Of a DNA stretch of 64,000 nt, positions 37,439-45,123 are shown one piece after another (positions within the stretch are counted from its first letter, which is position 1; every line of letters starts with the position of its first letter). Origin of the DNA: Planctomycetota bacterium (GTDB taxonomy: Bacteria > Planctomycetota > UBA1135 > UBA2386). The notes beneath the pieces are model-generated. The model made no database searches. It saw nothing but the letters and a program-made list of their open reading frames with translations, and was not told where the DNA came from. The position numbers and the translations under genes are program-made. Location: NCBI GenBank assembly GCA_016794425.1, contig JAEUHR010000017.1, positions 176,773-240,772 of the forward strand. The letters are read 5' to 3'.

Positions 37439-38224
37439 ATGACGCACCGTGCCGCCGCTGCCATCGTCCTCGCCGCTCTGTTGTCGGGTTGCGCCGCACC
37501 GCCCACGTCGCCCGAGGCCCCGGCCAACGTGCCCGCGGCTGCCGCGGCGGCGCCGGCGGCCCAGGACGCGGAGGCCGCGAAGAAGGCCGCCGACGAGGCC
37601 AAGCAGAAGGCCGACGAGAAGCGCAGCAAGCAGAAGGAGCTGCGCGACAAGCAGCGCCAGCTCGCGCATGCCGCGGTCGAGCGCCAGGTGCAGGAGATCG
37701 ATCGCACGACGCGCACGCTGACCGTGCAGGTGGCGCTCGACCGCGCCGGCGTCGAGCTCGAGGTGGCGCGCAAGGAGCTCGAGGTGTTCCTGCAGGACGT
37801 CAAGCCGCGCGAGATCGAGCAGCGCCGGATCTCGCTCGACGGCACGACCTACTACGCCGAGCACCAGAAGGACGAACTCGGCGAACTGACCGCGATGTAC
37901 GAGGCCGACGAGTTCGCGCGTTCGACCAAGGAGCTGGTGCTGAAGCGCGGCCGCCGCGAGATGGAGCTGGCGGACCGGCGGCTGGCCGTCGAGAAGCGCG
38001 AGTACTCGCACTTCGAGCAGACCGAACTGCCGAACCGCGAGCGCGAGCTGCGGCACAAGGTCGCCGACGCCGAGCTGGCCAAGCGCAAGGCCGAGCTCGA
38101 GGTCGAGAAGGCCCGCATCGAACTCGAACTCGAAGCCCGCAAACTGACCGAACGCACCGCCGACCTCGAGGAGGACGTGCGCGACCTGCAGGAGGCGCTG
38201 GCGAAGCTCGAGGCCAAGTCGTGA
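37439..38224 (+). CDS. coiled-coil lipoprotein
   Basis: Protein of 261 residues. The lipoprotein signal is clear (AAIVLAALLSGCAAPP, Cys about 18). An Ala/Pro linker is followed by about 210 residues that are nearly all helical and highly charged: long runs such as AKKAADEAKQKADEKRSKQK and LEVEKARIELELEARKLTER predict coiled coil. A central part (SLDGTTYYAEHQKDELGEL) is less repetitive. No family is recognised with confidence. The protein would sit at the outer or inner membrane. Its stop overlaps the next start (GTGA), so it is coupled to the secreted alpha/alpha-toroid gene. It is divergent from the ECF sigma gene. Confidence 0.8.
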   Translation: MTHRAAAAIVLAALLSGCAAPPTSPEAPANVPAAAAAAPAAQDAEAAKKAADEAKQKADEKRSKQKELRDKQRQLAHAAVERQVQEIDRTTRTLTVQVALDRAGVELEVARKELEVFLQDVKPREIEQRRISLDGTTYYAEHQKDELGELTAMYEADEFARSTKELVLKRGRREMELADRRLAVEKREYSHFEQTELPNRERELRHKVADAELAKRKAELEVEKARIELELEARKLTERTADLEEDVRDLQEALAKLEAKS

Positions 38225-39348
38225 GCCGCCACGCGCCGCTCTGCGCCGCGCTGTTCGCCGCGCTGGTGGCGGCCCAGGCGCCGGCGCCCGGCAGCCGCGA
38301 AGCGGCGCGGGCCGGCGCCGACCGCGCGCTCGAGTTCTTCGTCCGCACGCAGAACCCCGACGGCAGCTGGGGTTCGACGTCGTGCGAGACCACGTTCGAG
38401 ATGTCGTTCGCGGTCGAGACCCACTACGCGTGGTCGGTCGCTGCGCACGGCCTCGCGACGATGGCGCTGCTGGCGGCGCCCGAGACGCCGGCCCGCCGCA
38501 AGGCCCTGGACCAGGCGGTGCGCTGGCTCTGCAAGTGCCGCATGACGATGCGCGGCAGCAACTGGGACAACGACGCGGTCTGGGGCTGGCTCTACGGCGG
38601 CGTCGCCACCGTCGAGGTGGCCCGCGATCCGCGCTTCCAGACCGACGACTGGCGCGGCCCGGTCGGCCAGCGCGGCCGCGAGTTCTTCGGCTGGCTGCAG
38701 AAGAACCAGGAGCCGCTGGGCGGCTTCGGCTACTACGACGACCCGCCGTACACGCGGCGGCCGAAGTGGGGGACCAGCTTCTCGACCGCCTCAGTGCTGC
38801 CGGCGCTCGGCCTCGCGCAGCAGCTCGGCTGGCTGCCGGACGGCGAGACGCGCGAGCGCGCCGCGACCTACGTGCGCCGCTGCCGGCTGCCGAACGGCGC
38901 CTACGAATACGACCTGTCGCCGGTGCCGCGCATGAACGGCGGCGAACACATCAACGACGTCAAGGGCAGCCTGGGCCGGATCCAGGCCTGCAACTGGGCG
39001 CTGCGGCGCGCCGGTGACCCCGGTATCACCGACGCGGTGGTCGAGCAGGGCCTGCAGTGGTTCTTCGAGCACCACCGCTTCCTGCGCGTCGCCCGCATGC
39101 GGCCGATCCCGCACGAGGCCTACTACGCCAACGCCGGCTACTTCTTCTTCTTCGGCCACTACTACTGCGGCCTGGCGATCGAACTGCTGCCCGCCGACCG
39201 GCGCGAGGCCTACCGGGAGCAGCTGCGGGCACGCGTGCTCGAAACACAGCGGGCCGACGGATCGTTCTGCGATTTCCTGGGCTCGAGCTACATGGTGACG
39301 TCGTCGACCGCGTTCGCGGCGCTGGCCCTGATGGCCGGCCTGACCTGA
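38221..39348 (+). CDS. secreted prenyltransferase/squalene-cyclase-like alpha/alpha-toroid protein
   Basis: Protein of 375 residues. The signal peptide SRHAPLCAALFAALVAA is followed by QAPAPG. The body has repeats typical of the squalene-cyclase/prenyltransferase toroid: ALEFFVRTQNPDGSWGS, FFGWLQKNQEPLGGFGYYDD and VLETQRADGSFCDF. Repeats of this kind also occur in complement-like and in pectate-lyase-like helical barrels, and no catalytic DxDD motif is visible, so enzymatic cyclase activity is unlikely. It is translationally coupled to the lipoprotein gene (GTGA overlap at 38221). In planctomycetes such proteins are common and unassigned. A binding or structural envelope role together with the lipoprotein is a guess. 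Confidence 0.8.
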   Translation: MSRHAPLCAALFAALVAAQAPAPGSREAARAGADRALEFFVRTQNPDGSWGSTSCETTFEMSFAVETHYAWSVAAHGLATMALLAAPETPARRKALDQAVRWLCKCRMTMRGSNWDNDAVWGWLYGGVATVEVARDPRFQTDDWRGPVGQRGREFFGWLQKNQEPLGGFGYYDDPPYTRRPKWGTSFSTASVLPALGLAQQLGWLPDGETRERAATYVRRCRLPNGAYEYDLSPVPRMNGGEHINDVKGSLGRIQACNWALRRAGDPGITDAVVEQGLQWFFEHHRFLRVARMRPIPHEAYYANAGYFFFFGHYYCGLAIELLPADRREAYREQLRARVLETQRADGSFCDFLGSSYMVTSSTAFAALALMAGLT

Positions 39349-39369
39349 CGCGGCCGCCGGTTGCCGGCT

Positions 39370-39385
39370 CCGGTCCGAGGACCGG
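39370..39385 (+). terminator. small GC hairpin after the toroid gene
   Basis: CCGGTCC (39370-39376), loop GA, and GGACCGG (39379-39385) form a perfect 7-bp stem 22 bases after the stop of the toroid gene and just before the promoter candidate of the DAHP synthase gene. There is no run of T. It could be a terminator, but the loop is small. Confidence 0.3.
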
Positions 39386-39394
39386 GTCGCGCGA

Positions 39395-39423
39395 TTGACC
39401 GTTCCGCAGCGCGCGCCTATCGT
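39395..39423 (+). promoter_or_regulatory. sigma70-type promoter of the DAHP synthase-tpiA-secG operon
   Basis: TTGACC (39395-39400) and TATCGT (39418-39423) are separated by exactly 17 bases. This is one of the best sigma70-like matches in the window. Transcription would start near 39430, leaving a leader of about 30 bases before GTG 39460. Confidence 0.6.
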
Positions 39424-39459
39424 CTTCCGGCTTTTCCTCCGCCTCCGGACCCCTCCTCC

Positions 39460-40332
39460 GTGCCCAAGACCGTAACCCTCGGCACCGGCCTCGCGATCGG
39501 CGGCGACGGCTTCGTCGTCATGGCGGGGCCCTGCGCGGTCGAGACCCGCGAACTGCTGCTCGGCGCGGCGCAGGCGGTCGCCGCGGCGGGGGCGGTCGTG
39601 CTGCGCGGCGGCGCCTTCAAGCCGCGCACGTCGCCCGATTCGTTCCAGGGGCTCGGCGCCGCCGGCCTCGAACTGCTGACCGAGGCGTCGCGGCTGACCG
39701 GCCTGCCGGTCGTGACCGAGGTGATGGACCCGCGCGACGTGCCGCTGGTTGCCGCCCACGCGGCGATGCTGCAGGTCGGCAGCCGCAACATGCAGAACTT
39801 CCCGCTGCTGCGCGAAGTCGGCCGCCAGCGGCGGCCGGTGCTGCTGAAGCGCGGCGCTGCGGCGACGCTCGACGAACTGCTGCTGGCCGCCGAGTACATC
39901 CGCCGCGAGGGCAACGAGGACATCGTGCTGTGCGAGCGCGGCGTGCGTTCGTTCGACCCGACGACGCGCTATCTGCTCGACCTGGCCGCGGTGCCGGCGC
40001 TGCGCCGCCGCACCGACCTGCCGATCGTGGTCGACCCGAGCCACGGCACCGGCGACGCGGCGCTGGTGCCGCCGATGGCCAAGGCCGCGCTGGCGGCCGG
40101 CGCCGACGGCCTGCTGATCGAAGTGCACATGGCGCCCGAGCAGGCGCTGTGCGACGGCAAGCAGGCGCTGCGGCCGGCCGCCTTCTCCGCACTGATGGCC
40201 GACCTGCGGCGCCTCGCGCCGGCGGTCGGTCGCCATTGGGTCCGCGCCGACGCGCGGACGGGCACCATCGCGGCGCCGCGCTCCGGCGCGGCCGCCAGGG
40301 ACCACCTCGACGACGGGGTCATCGCGCCGTGA
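39460..40332 (+). CDS. aroF: 3-deoxy-7-phosphoheptulonate (DAHP) synthase, type I-beta
   Basis: First enzyme of the shikimate pathway, joining erythrose-4-phosphate and phosphoenolpyruvate. The 290 residues match the catalytic domain of the beta subtype: [57 protein letters not shown] ([13 protein letters not shown]), [11 protein letters not shown] and LLIEVH. There is no N-terminal ferredoxin-like or chorismate-mutase regulatory domain, so feedback control of the usual kinds would be missing. GTG at 39460 is my start choice: it gives a protein that begins a few residues before the conserved core. A longer open frame to 39361 would overlap the promoter candidate. It is coupled to tpiA (GTGA overlap). 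KDO-8-P synthase was considered, but the KPRTSPxSFQGLG motif fits DAHP synthase. Confidence 0.85.
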   Translation: MPKTVTLGTGLAIGGDGFVVMAGPCAVETRELLLGAAQAVAAAGAVVLRGGAFKPRTSPDSFQGLGAAGLELLTEASRLTGLPVVTEVMDPRDVPLVAAHAAMLQVGSRNMQNFPLLREVGRQRRPVLLKRGAAATLDELLLAAEYIRREGNEDIVLCERGVRSFDPTTRYLLDLAAVPALRRRTDLPIVVDPSHGTGDAALVPPMAKAALAAGADGLLIEVHMAPEQALCDGKQALRPAAFSALMADLRRLAPAVGRHWVRADARTGTIAAPRSGAAARDHLDDGVIAP

Positions 40333-41099
40333 CGCATCGTTCGCGCAAGCCGTACATCGCCGGCAACTGGAAGATGAACCTCGACCGCGCGCGGTCGCTG
40401 GACCTGATCAAGACCGTGAAGGGTCGGCTCGGCGACGGCAACGATCGCGAAGTCGGGTTCTTCGTGCCGTCGATCTACCTGGCCGACGTCACCGCGGTCG
40501 CGCAGGGTTCGCCGCTCGGTGTCGGCGGCCAGAACATCTGGTACGAGGCCAACGGCGCGTTCACCGGCGAACTGGCGCCGCGCATGCTGCGCGAAGTCGG
40601 CGCCGACCGCGTGCTGGTCGGCCACAGCGAGCGCCGGCACGTCTTCCACGAGCCCGACGAGTGGATGGGCCGCAAGGTGCGCGCGGCGCTCGACTGCGAC
40701 CTGCTGCCGATCTACTGCGTCGGCGAGACGCTCGACGAGCGCAAGGGCAACAAGACCGACCGCGTGCTGAAGCGGCAGCTCGAGAGCGGCTTCGACAAGG
40801 TCAAGCCCGAGGACTCGCACCGCGTCACGGTCGCTTACGAGCCGGTCTGGGCGATCGGCACCGGCGAGACCGCGACCCTGGAGCAGGTCGACCTGGCGCA
40901 CCGCACGATCCGCAAGTGGCTCGTGCAGCGCCTCGGCGACGGCCCGGCCAACCTGATCCGCATCCTCTACGGCGGCAGCGTGAAGCCCGACAACGCCAAG
41001 GAGCTGATGGCCATCGACAACGTCGACGGCCTGCTCGTCGGCGGCGCGAGCCTGCAGGCCGAGACGTTCCTGCCCATCATCGAATACGACCAGCGTTGA
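40329..41099 (+). CDS. tpiA: triosephosphate isomerase
   Basis: Glycolytic enzyme interconverting dihydroxyacetone phosphate and glyceraldehyde-3-phosphate. The 256 residues form the standard TIM barrel: AGNWKMN at the N-terminus with catalytic Lys, VLVGHSERR with the catalytic His, [10 protein letters not shown] with the catalytic Glu, and YGGSVKPDN and GLLVGGASL as phosphate-binding loops. GTG at 40329 overlaps the aroF stop. The normal family motifs begin six residues later, so this start is well placed. It is followed by secG after 10 bases, a frequent gene order in bacteria. Confidence 0.95.
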   Translation: MTHRSRKPYIAGNWKMNLDRARSLDLIKTVKGRLGDGNDREVGFFVPSIYLADVTAVAQGSPLGVGGQNIWYEANGAFTGELAPRMLREVGADRVLVGHSERRHVFHEPDEWMGRKVRAALDCDLLPIYCVGETLDERKGNKTDRVLKRQLESGFDKVKPEDSHRVTVAYEPVWAIGTGETATLEQVDLAHRTIRKWLVQRLGDGPANLIRILYGGSVKPDNAKELMAIDNVDGLLVGGASLQAETFLPIIEYDQR

Positions 41100-41109
41100 G
41101 ACGATCCCG

Positions 41110-41343
41110 ATGACGATCCTGTTCTATCTCGGTTGGGTGCTGTTCTTCGTCTCGGCGGTGCTGCTGACGATCCTGATCCTGCTGCAGGAGTCGAAGGGCG
41201 GCGGCCTCGCCGAAGCGTTCGGCGGCGTCGGCGCCGAGACGTTCGGCGTCAAGGCGGGCGGCATCAACAAGGTGACGTTCCTGCTGGCGGCGATCTTCTG
41301 CGGCTCGGCGATGCTGATCGCGGGCACCTGGACCGCCGGCTGA
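41110..41343 (+). CDS. secG: preprotein translocase subunit SecG
   Basis: Small membrane protein of 77 residues, the third core part of the SecYEG channel. Two membrane helices (about 4-24 and 53-73) flank the conserved cytoplasmic loop LLQESKGGGLAEAFGG and the AETFGVKAGG segment. Length and motifs match SecG, and the place after tpiA is typical. No Shine-Dalgarno of strength is seen; the 10-base gap suggests co-transcription with tpiA. After its stop, 31 bases lead to yicC. Confidence 0.93.
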   Translation: MTILFYLGWVLFFVSAVLLTILILLQESKGGGLAEAFGGVGAETFGVKAGGINKVTFLLAAIFCGSAMLIAGTWTAG

Positions 41344-41374
41344 TCCGGTTGCCGGGTCGCCGCGCGGCGCCGCG

Positions 41375-42253
41375 ATGGACCACCAGACGCTCAGCATGAC
41401 CGGTGCCGGGTTCGCCTCGGCGGACACCGAGGTGGGACCGCTGCGCGTCGAGGTGCGCGCCGTCAACGGGCGCGGCCTGGCCGTCAAGCTGCGGCTCGCG
41501 GCGCCGTGCCAGGGCTTCGAGGCCGCGATCGAGGAACTGGTCCGCGAGGCGGTCGCGCGCGGCACGGTTACGGTGGTTGCCGAGCGCGAAGGAGCGGACG
41601 CGGGTGGCGTCGACCGCGCGCAGTTCGCGGCGGCGGCAGCGGCGCTGTGGCAGCTCGCGACCGATGCCGGGCTGCGGCAGCCGACTGCCGGTGAGGTCCT
41701 GCAGTTCCTCGCCGCGGCCGGCCGCGGCGACCCGGTCACGTCGCGGCCGCTGCCGCCGCGCGTGCGCGCGGTGTTCGCCGCGGCGCTCGCCGACCTGCGC
41801 CGGCACCGCGCCGACGACGGCGCCGGCACCGTGCAGGCGATGCGCGAGCAGCTGTCGGAGTTCGCGCGCCTGCGCGCCACCGCGGCCGAGCGCGCGCCGC
41901 AGCTGGCTGCCGTCTGGCGCGAGCGTCTGCTGCAGCGCGTGCAGGAACTGATCGCGCAGCACGTGCCGGGACCGCCGCCGGCGATCGACCTGGTGCGCGA
42001 GGTCGCGCTCTACGCCGATCGCGTCGACACGGCCGAGGAACTGCAGCGGCTCGAGCACCACCTGGCCGAGATCGACGCCGTGCTGGCGCGCGGCGGCGAG
42101 GTCGGGCGCCGCCTCGAGTTCCTGCTGCAGGAGCTGCTGCGCGAGACCAACACGCTCGGCTCGAAGTCACCGGACAGCTCGGTGGCGCACACGGTGGTCG
42201 CGATGAAGTCCGGCATCGACCGTCTGCGCGAGCAGGCGGCCAACCTCGAATGA
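41375..42253 (+). CDS. yicC: YicC/YloC-family endoribonuclease
   Basis: Protein of 292 residues. The N-terminus SMTGAGFASA is the family's signature start, followed by VEVRAVNGRGLAVKLRL and EELVREAVARGTVTV. The conserved C-terminal segment is IDLVREVALYADRVDTAEELQRLEHHLAEIDAVL in pieces, then GRRLEFLLQELLRETNTLGSKS and VAMKSGIDRLREQAANLE. YicC-type proteins have recently been described as RNA-cleaving enzymes; in many bacteria they are encoded before gmk, as here. The gene overlaps gmk by 4 bases (ATGA). Confidence 0.93.
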   Translation: MDHQTLSMTGAGFASADTEVGPLRVEVRAVNGRGLAVKLRLAAPCQGFEAAIEELVREAVARGTVTVVAEREGADAGGVDRAQFAAAAAALWQLATDAGLRQPTAGEVLQFLAAAGRGDPVTSRPLPPRVRAVFAAALADLRRHRADDGAGTVQAMREQLSEFARLRATAAERAPQLAAVWRERLLQRVQELIAQHVPGPPPAIDLVREVALYADRVDTAEELQRLEHHLAEIDAVLARGGEVGRRLEFLLQELLRETNTLGSKSPDSSVAHTVVAMKSGIDRLREQAANLE

Positions 42254-42825
42254 GCGAGCCCCGCGGCAGACTGGTGGTGATCTCCGGCCCTTCGGGCGCC
42301 GGCAAGACTTCGGTCTGCCGCGCGCTGAAGCAGCACCCCGACGTCGAGTTCTCGGTGTCGGCGACGACGCGCACGATGCGCCAGGGCGAGGTCGACGGCG
42401 TCGACTACCACTTCCTGTCGCGAGAGGACTTCCAGCGGCGGCTCGGCGAGAACCAGTTTCTCGAGTGGGCGTCGTACAACGGCAACCTCTACGGCACGCC
42501 GCGCTGGCCGATGGACGCGGCGCTGGCGCGCGGCAAGGTGTTCCTGCTCGAGATCGAGGTCAAGGGCACGCGGCAGCTGCGCGAACGGGGCGTGTCGGGG
42601 CTCTACGTGTTCATCGCGCCGCCGGACATCGGCGAGCTGCGGCGCCGGCTCGAGCGCCGCGGCAGCAACGAAGCCGCCGAGATCGACGCCCGCGTGGCGA
42701 TCGCCGTGCAGGAGATCGCCGCGGCGCAGGAGTCCGTCGGCGGCAAGCCGCTGTACGACGTCACGCTGGTCAACGACGACCTCGCGGCGACGATCGCGCG
42801 TGTGGAGGCCCTGCTGTGGCCGTGA
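42250..42825 (+). CDS. gmk: guanylate kinase
   Basis: Converts GMP to GDP using ATP. The 191 residues have P-loop GPSGAGKTSVC, the GMP-binding SATTRTMRQGEVDGVDYHFL and Y-x-G motif NGNLYGTP, and the lid region RRRLERRGS with IDARVAIA. This is the usual length. The gene overlaps yicC and, by 10 bases, the following flavoprotein gene. In many bacteria gmk is followed by rpoZ and coaBC; here rpoZ is missing from this place and only a CoaC-like gene follows. Confidence 0.95.
   Translation: MSEPRGRLVVISGPSGAGKTSVCRALKQHPDVEFSVSATTRTMRQGEVDGVDYHFLSREDFQRRLGENQFLEWASYNGNLYGTPRWPMDAALARGKVFLLEIEVKGTRQLRERGVSGLYVFIAPPDIGELRRRLERRGSNEAAEIDARVAIAVQEIAAAQESVGGKPLYDVTLVNDDLAATIARVEALLWP
42804..42808 (+). 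promoter_or_regulatory. Shine-Dalgarno fixing the flavoprotein start at GTG 42816
   Basis: GGAGG lies 7 bases before GTG 42816. A second GTG at 42822 would create a GTGA overlap with the gmk stop but would be 13 bases from this site. The spacing favours 42816. Confidence 0.6.
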
Positions 42826-43367
42826 CCCCGCGCGTGCTGCTCGGCGTCGGTGCCGGCATCGCCGCCTACAAGGTCGCGTGGCTCGCCAGCCGGCTGGTGC
42901 AGCGCGGCGTGGTCGTGCGCGTCGCGATGACGCCGCGCGCGACCGAGTTCGTCGGCGCGCTGACGTTCGAAGGCCTGGTCGGCAGCAAGGTGATCCGCAC
43001 GTCGACGCAGGTCGATCCCGACGGCACCGCGCCGCACATCGAGGCCGCCCGCCAGAGCCAGGCGTTCCTGATCGCGCCGGCCACGGCCGACCTGCTGGCG
43101 CGGCTCGCGCACGGTGCGGCCGACGATCCGGTGTCGCTGCTGGCGCTGACCTGTCGCTGCCCGCTGGTCGTGTGCCCGGCGATGAACGACGCGATGTGGA
43201 CTGCGGCCCCGGTGCAGGCCAACGTCGCCGCGCTGCGCGCGCGCGGGGTCGAGTTCCTCGGGCCGGTGCGCGGGCACCTGGCCGAGGGCTATGAAGCGAT
43301 CGGCCGCCTGGTCGAGCCCGAGGTGATGCTGGAGCGCCTGCTGCAGCTCGTGGGCGTCGGACCGTGA
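42816..43367 (+). CDS. phosphopantothenoylcysteine-decarboxylase-like flavoprotein (CoaC domain only)
   Basis: Flavoprotein of 183 residues that matches the N-terminal half of CoaBC (Dfp). RVLLGVGAGIAAYKVAWLA is the FMN-phosphate loop, APHIEAA contains the active-site His, IAPATADLLARLAHGAADD follows, and PAMNDAMW is the PxMNxxMW substrate clamp. The usual LACG segment near the C-terminus is LAEG here, so the cysteine that donates a proton in the classic enzyme is Glu. The CoaB (synthetase) half is absent, so it must be encoded elsewhere, or this protein has another task. The place after gmk matches coaBC in other genomes. Start chosen by Shine-Dalgarno. Confidence 0.75.
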   Translation: MAVTPRVLLGVGAGIAAYKVAWLASRLVQRGVVVRVAMTPRATEFVGALTFEGLVGSKVIRTSTQVDPDGTAPHIEAARQSQAFLIAPATADLLARLAHGAADDPVSLLALTCRCPLVVCPAMNDAMWTAAPVQANVAALRARGVEFLGPVRGHLAEGYEAIGRLVEPEVMLERLLQLVGVGP

Positions 43368-44140
43368 CCGCCGACTGGCGCGCGTTCGAGCTGGTCGGCG
43401 CCGACGCCGCGGCTGCCCTCGACTGGCTGCACGTGCACGTGGACGTGCTCGGCGTGCTCGAAGCCGACGACGGTGCGCTGCAGCTCTGGCTCCACGGCCC
43501 GCTGCCGCCGTTGCCGTTCGCGCAGGTGCAGGTGCGCGAGCTGGCCGTGCAGGCGGCGGACTTCGGCCACACGGGGCGCGAACAGGACATCGCGATCCGG
43601 ATCGCCGACGACCTGCTGGTGCGGCCACCGTGGGTCGAACGGCCGCCGGCCTTCCGCGGCGTCGAACTGGTCGTGCCGCGCGGCAGTGCCTTCGGCAGCG
43701 GCGAGCACGCCAGCACGCAGGCGGCGTTGCGCCTGTTGCACCGCGTGTGGGACGCGCCGGCGCGGTTCGCCGACGTCGGCACCGGCTCCGGCATCCTCGC
43801 GCTCTACGCGAGCGTGCGCGGCTGCCCGCACGTGCAGGCCTGCGACATCGAGGCGCCAGCGGTCGCGGCGGCGCAGCAGCTGATGCCTGCCGCGACGGTG
43901 CGGCTCGGTGGGCCCGAGTCGCTGGCGCCGGCCGACGCGGTGGTGGCGAACCTGACCGCGGCCGAACTGCACGCGGCGCTGCCGGCGATCCTCGCGGTCT
44001 GGCAGCGGCGCTCACCGCTGGTGCTGTCGGGCATGCGCGCGGCCGAGGTCGACGGCGTGCTGGCGCGGCTGCCGGCGGCGCCGTTCGCGCGCGAAGTCGT
44101 CGCGCCGTTCACCGCGGTGGCGTTGCCGCCGGCGCGGTGA
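43364..44140 (+). CDS. prmA: PrmA-like ribosomal protein L11 methyltransferase
   Basis: SAM-dependent methyltransferase of 258 residues, similar to PrmA, which trimethylates ribosomal protein uL11. The AFGSGEHASTQAALRLL segment corresponds to PrmA's FGTGxHxTT. The SAM loop is FADVGTGSGILALYA, followed by CDIEAPAVAAA, and VVANLTAAEL fits the ANIL motif. The N-terminal substrate-recognition domain is present but diverged. GTG at 43364 overlaps the flavoprotein stop. The gene converges on rsmJ-like and overlaps it by 32 bases, tail to tail. It could be another PrmA-like protein methyltransferase, but no better family fits. Confidence 0.78.
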   Translation: MTADWRAFELVGADAAAALDWLHVHVDVLGVLEADDGALQLWLHGPLPPLPFAQVQVRELAVQAADFGHTGREQDIAIRIADDLLVRPPWVERPPAFRGVELVVPRGSAFGSGEHASTQAALRLLHRVWDAPARFADVGTGSGILALYASVRGCPHVQACDIEAPAVAAAQQLMPAATVRLGGPESLAPADAVVANLTAAELHAALPAILAVWQRRSPLVLSGMRAAEVDGVLARLPAAPFAREVVAPFTAVALPPAR

Positions 44141-44876
44141 GGTAGACGTCGAAGCGCACGCGGTTGCCGTCGATGCGGAACGACACGCCGTCGGCCAGCG
44201 GCGCCAGGTGCGGATGCCGCTTCACGACCACCCGCTGTCGCGCGATGCCGCGCGCGAGCTGCAGCAGCGCCGCCGCGTCGTCCGGCGGTGCCGCCAGCGC
44301 GCGGCAGACCTGCATCTCCTTCTTGACCTGGGCGCTGCCGGCGTCGTCGAACATCGGGTCGAGGTAGACGACGTCCGGCGCGGCAGCGTCAGCGAGCTGG
44401 CGCAGCCGTTCGGCCGCGTCCCCGGCTTCGACCTGCAGCCGCTCGGCGAGCCGCGTGCCGGCCAGCGCGGCGCGGACCAGCAGCACGAACGCCGGCACGC
44501 GCTCACACCCGGTGACCCGGCAGCCGAGCTGGGCCAGCACCATCGCGTCGCGCGCCAGGCCCGCGGTCGCGTCGAACACGCTCGGCGGCTCCTGCCGTTG
44601 TGGCAGCCCGATTGCCCGCGCCAGCGGATCGTCGCGCCGGCAGCCGCGCAGGCGTCGGCCCAAAGCACCGCTGCCGGGATCGAGTTCGATGCCCAAGTCG
44701 CCCATGGCAGCGGGGGAATGCAGCGCGATGGTGCCACGCACCGTACGCACCAGCTGCCAGCCGCTTGGGTCGCGGGCGCCGGCGACCGCGATGCCCAGGG
44801 CCGCGGCCAACGCCAGATCCTCGCCACGCACCGGCGGCGCCAGGGTTACTTCCACGGGTTGCCATCTAGGTGGCAT
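44109..44876 (-). CDS. rsmJ: RsmJ-like 16S rRNA (guanine-N2) methyltransferase
   Basis: SAM-dependent RNA methyltransferase of 255 residues. The SAM motif is SVFDATAGLARDAMVLAQLG with VTGCER after it; the family-specific YLDPMFDDAGSAQVKKEMQV follows and then RVVVKRHPHLAPL. These match RsmJ (methylating G1516 in E. coli numbering). The ATG at 44876 was chosen because it lies shortly before the conserved N-terminal strand; the longer open frame reaches into the neighbouring intergenic region without conserved sequence. It is divergent from the Xre gene and overlaps prmA-like tail to tail by 32 bases. Confidence 0.82.
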   Translation of the reverse strand: MPPRWQPVEVTLAPPVRGEDLALAAALGIAVAGARDPSGWQLVRTVRGTIALHSPAAMGDLGIELDPGSGALGRRLRGCRRDDPLARAIGLPQRQEPPSVFDATAGLARDAMVLAQLGCRVTGCERVPAFVLLVRAALAGTRLAERLQVEAGDAAERLRQLADAAAPDVVYLDPMFDDAGSAQVKKEMQVCRALAAPPDDAAALLQLARGIARQRVVVKRHPHLAPLADGVSFRIDGNRVRFDVYLTAPAATPPR

Positions 44877-45123
44877 TCGTCCTACGTTCGGTCCTCCGCG
44901 TCGCGCATGTGCCAGCCAGCATGCGCATCCGGGCTCCCCATGCCAACGGCTTCGTGCCGTTCTGCGGTCCGGATCCTGGACTCGGCGAACCGAGTCAGAA
45001 CAGCTCTTCTCCTCGCAAGTGTTAGGCTTTCGCAGATCGCCAACCGACGCGCGGTCCGCGGCATGCCCGTCCCTCCTCACGGGTCCTCGTCTCCCCAATC
45101 ACCTCCGTTCCCCCTGCAAACCC
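44877..45123. other. 247-base intergenic region with three perfect hairpins
   Basis: This gap between divergent genes is less GC-rich than its surroundings. It holds three perfect inverted repeats: GCGCATG/CATGCGC (44903-44909 and 44920-44926), AACGGC/GCCGTT (44945-44950 and 44956-44961), and GACTCGG/CCGAGTC (44979-44985 and 44990-44996, loop CGAA). TAGGCT at 45023-45028 could be a -10. The region may hold a structured leader, operator sites for the Xre protein, or a small RNA. No open frame is convincing. Confidence 0.4.
44979..44996. repeat. inverted repeat with CGAA loop upstream of the Xre gene
   Basis: GACTCGG, loop CGAA, CCGAGTC: a perfect 7-bp stem, 128 bases before the Xre start. As DNA it could be a dyad operator for the helix-turn-helix protein; as RNA it would be a stable hairpin. 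Confidence 0.4.

Noticed and set aside
38221..39348. Toroid protein as a squalene or hopene cyclase
   Set aside because: It has a signal peptide and lacks the DxDD acid motif and the full length (about 650 residues) of cyclases.
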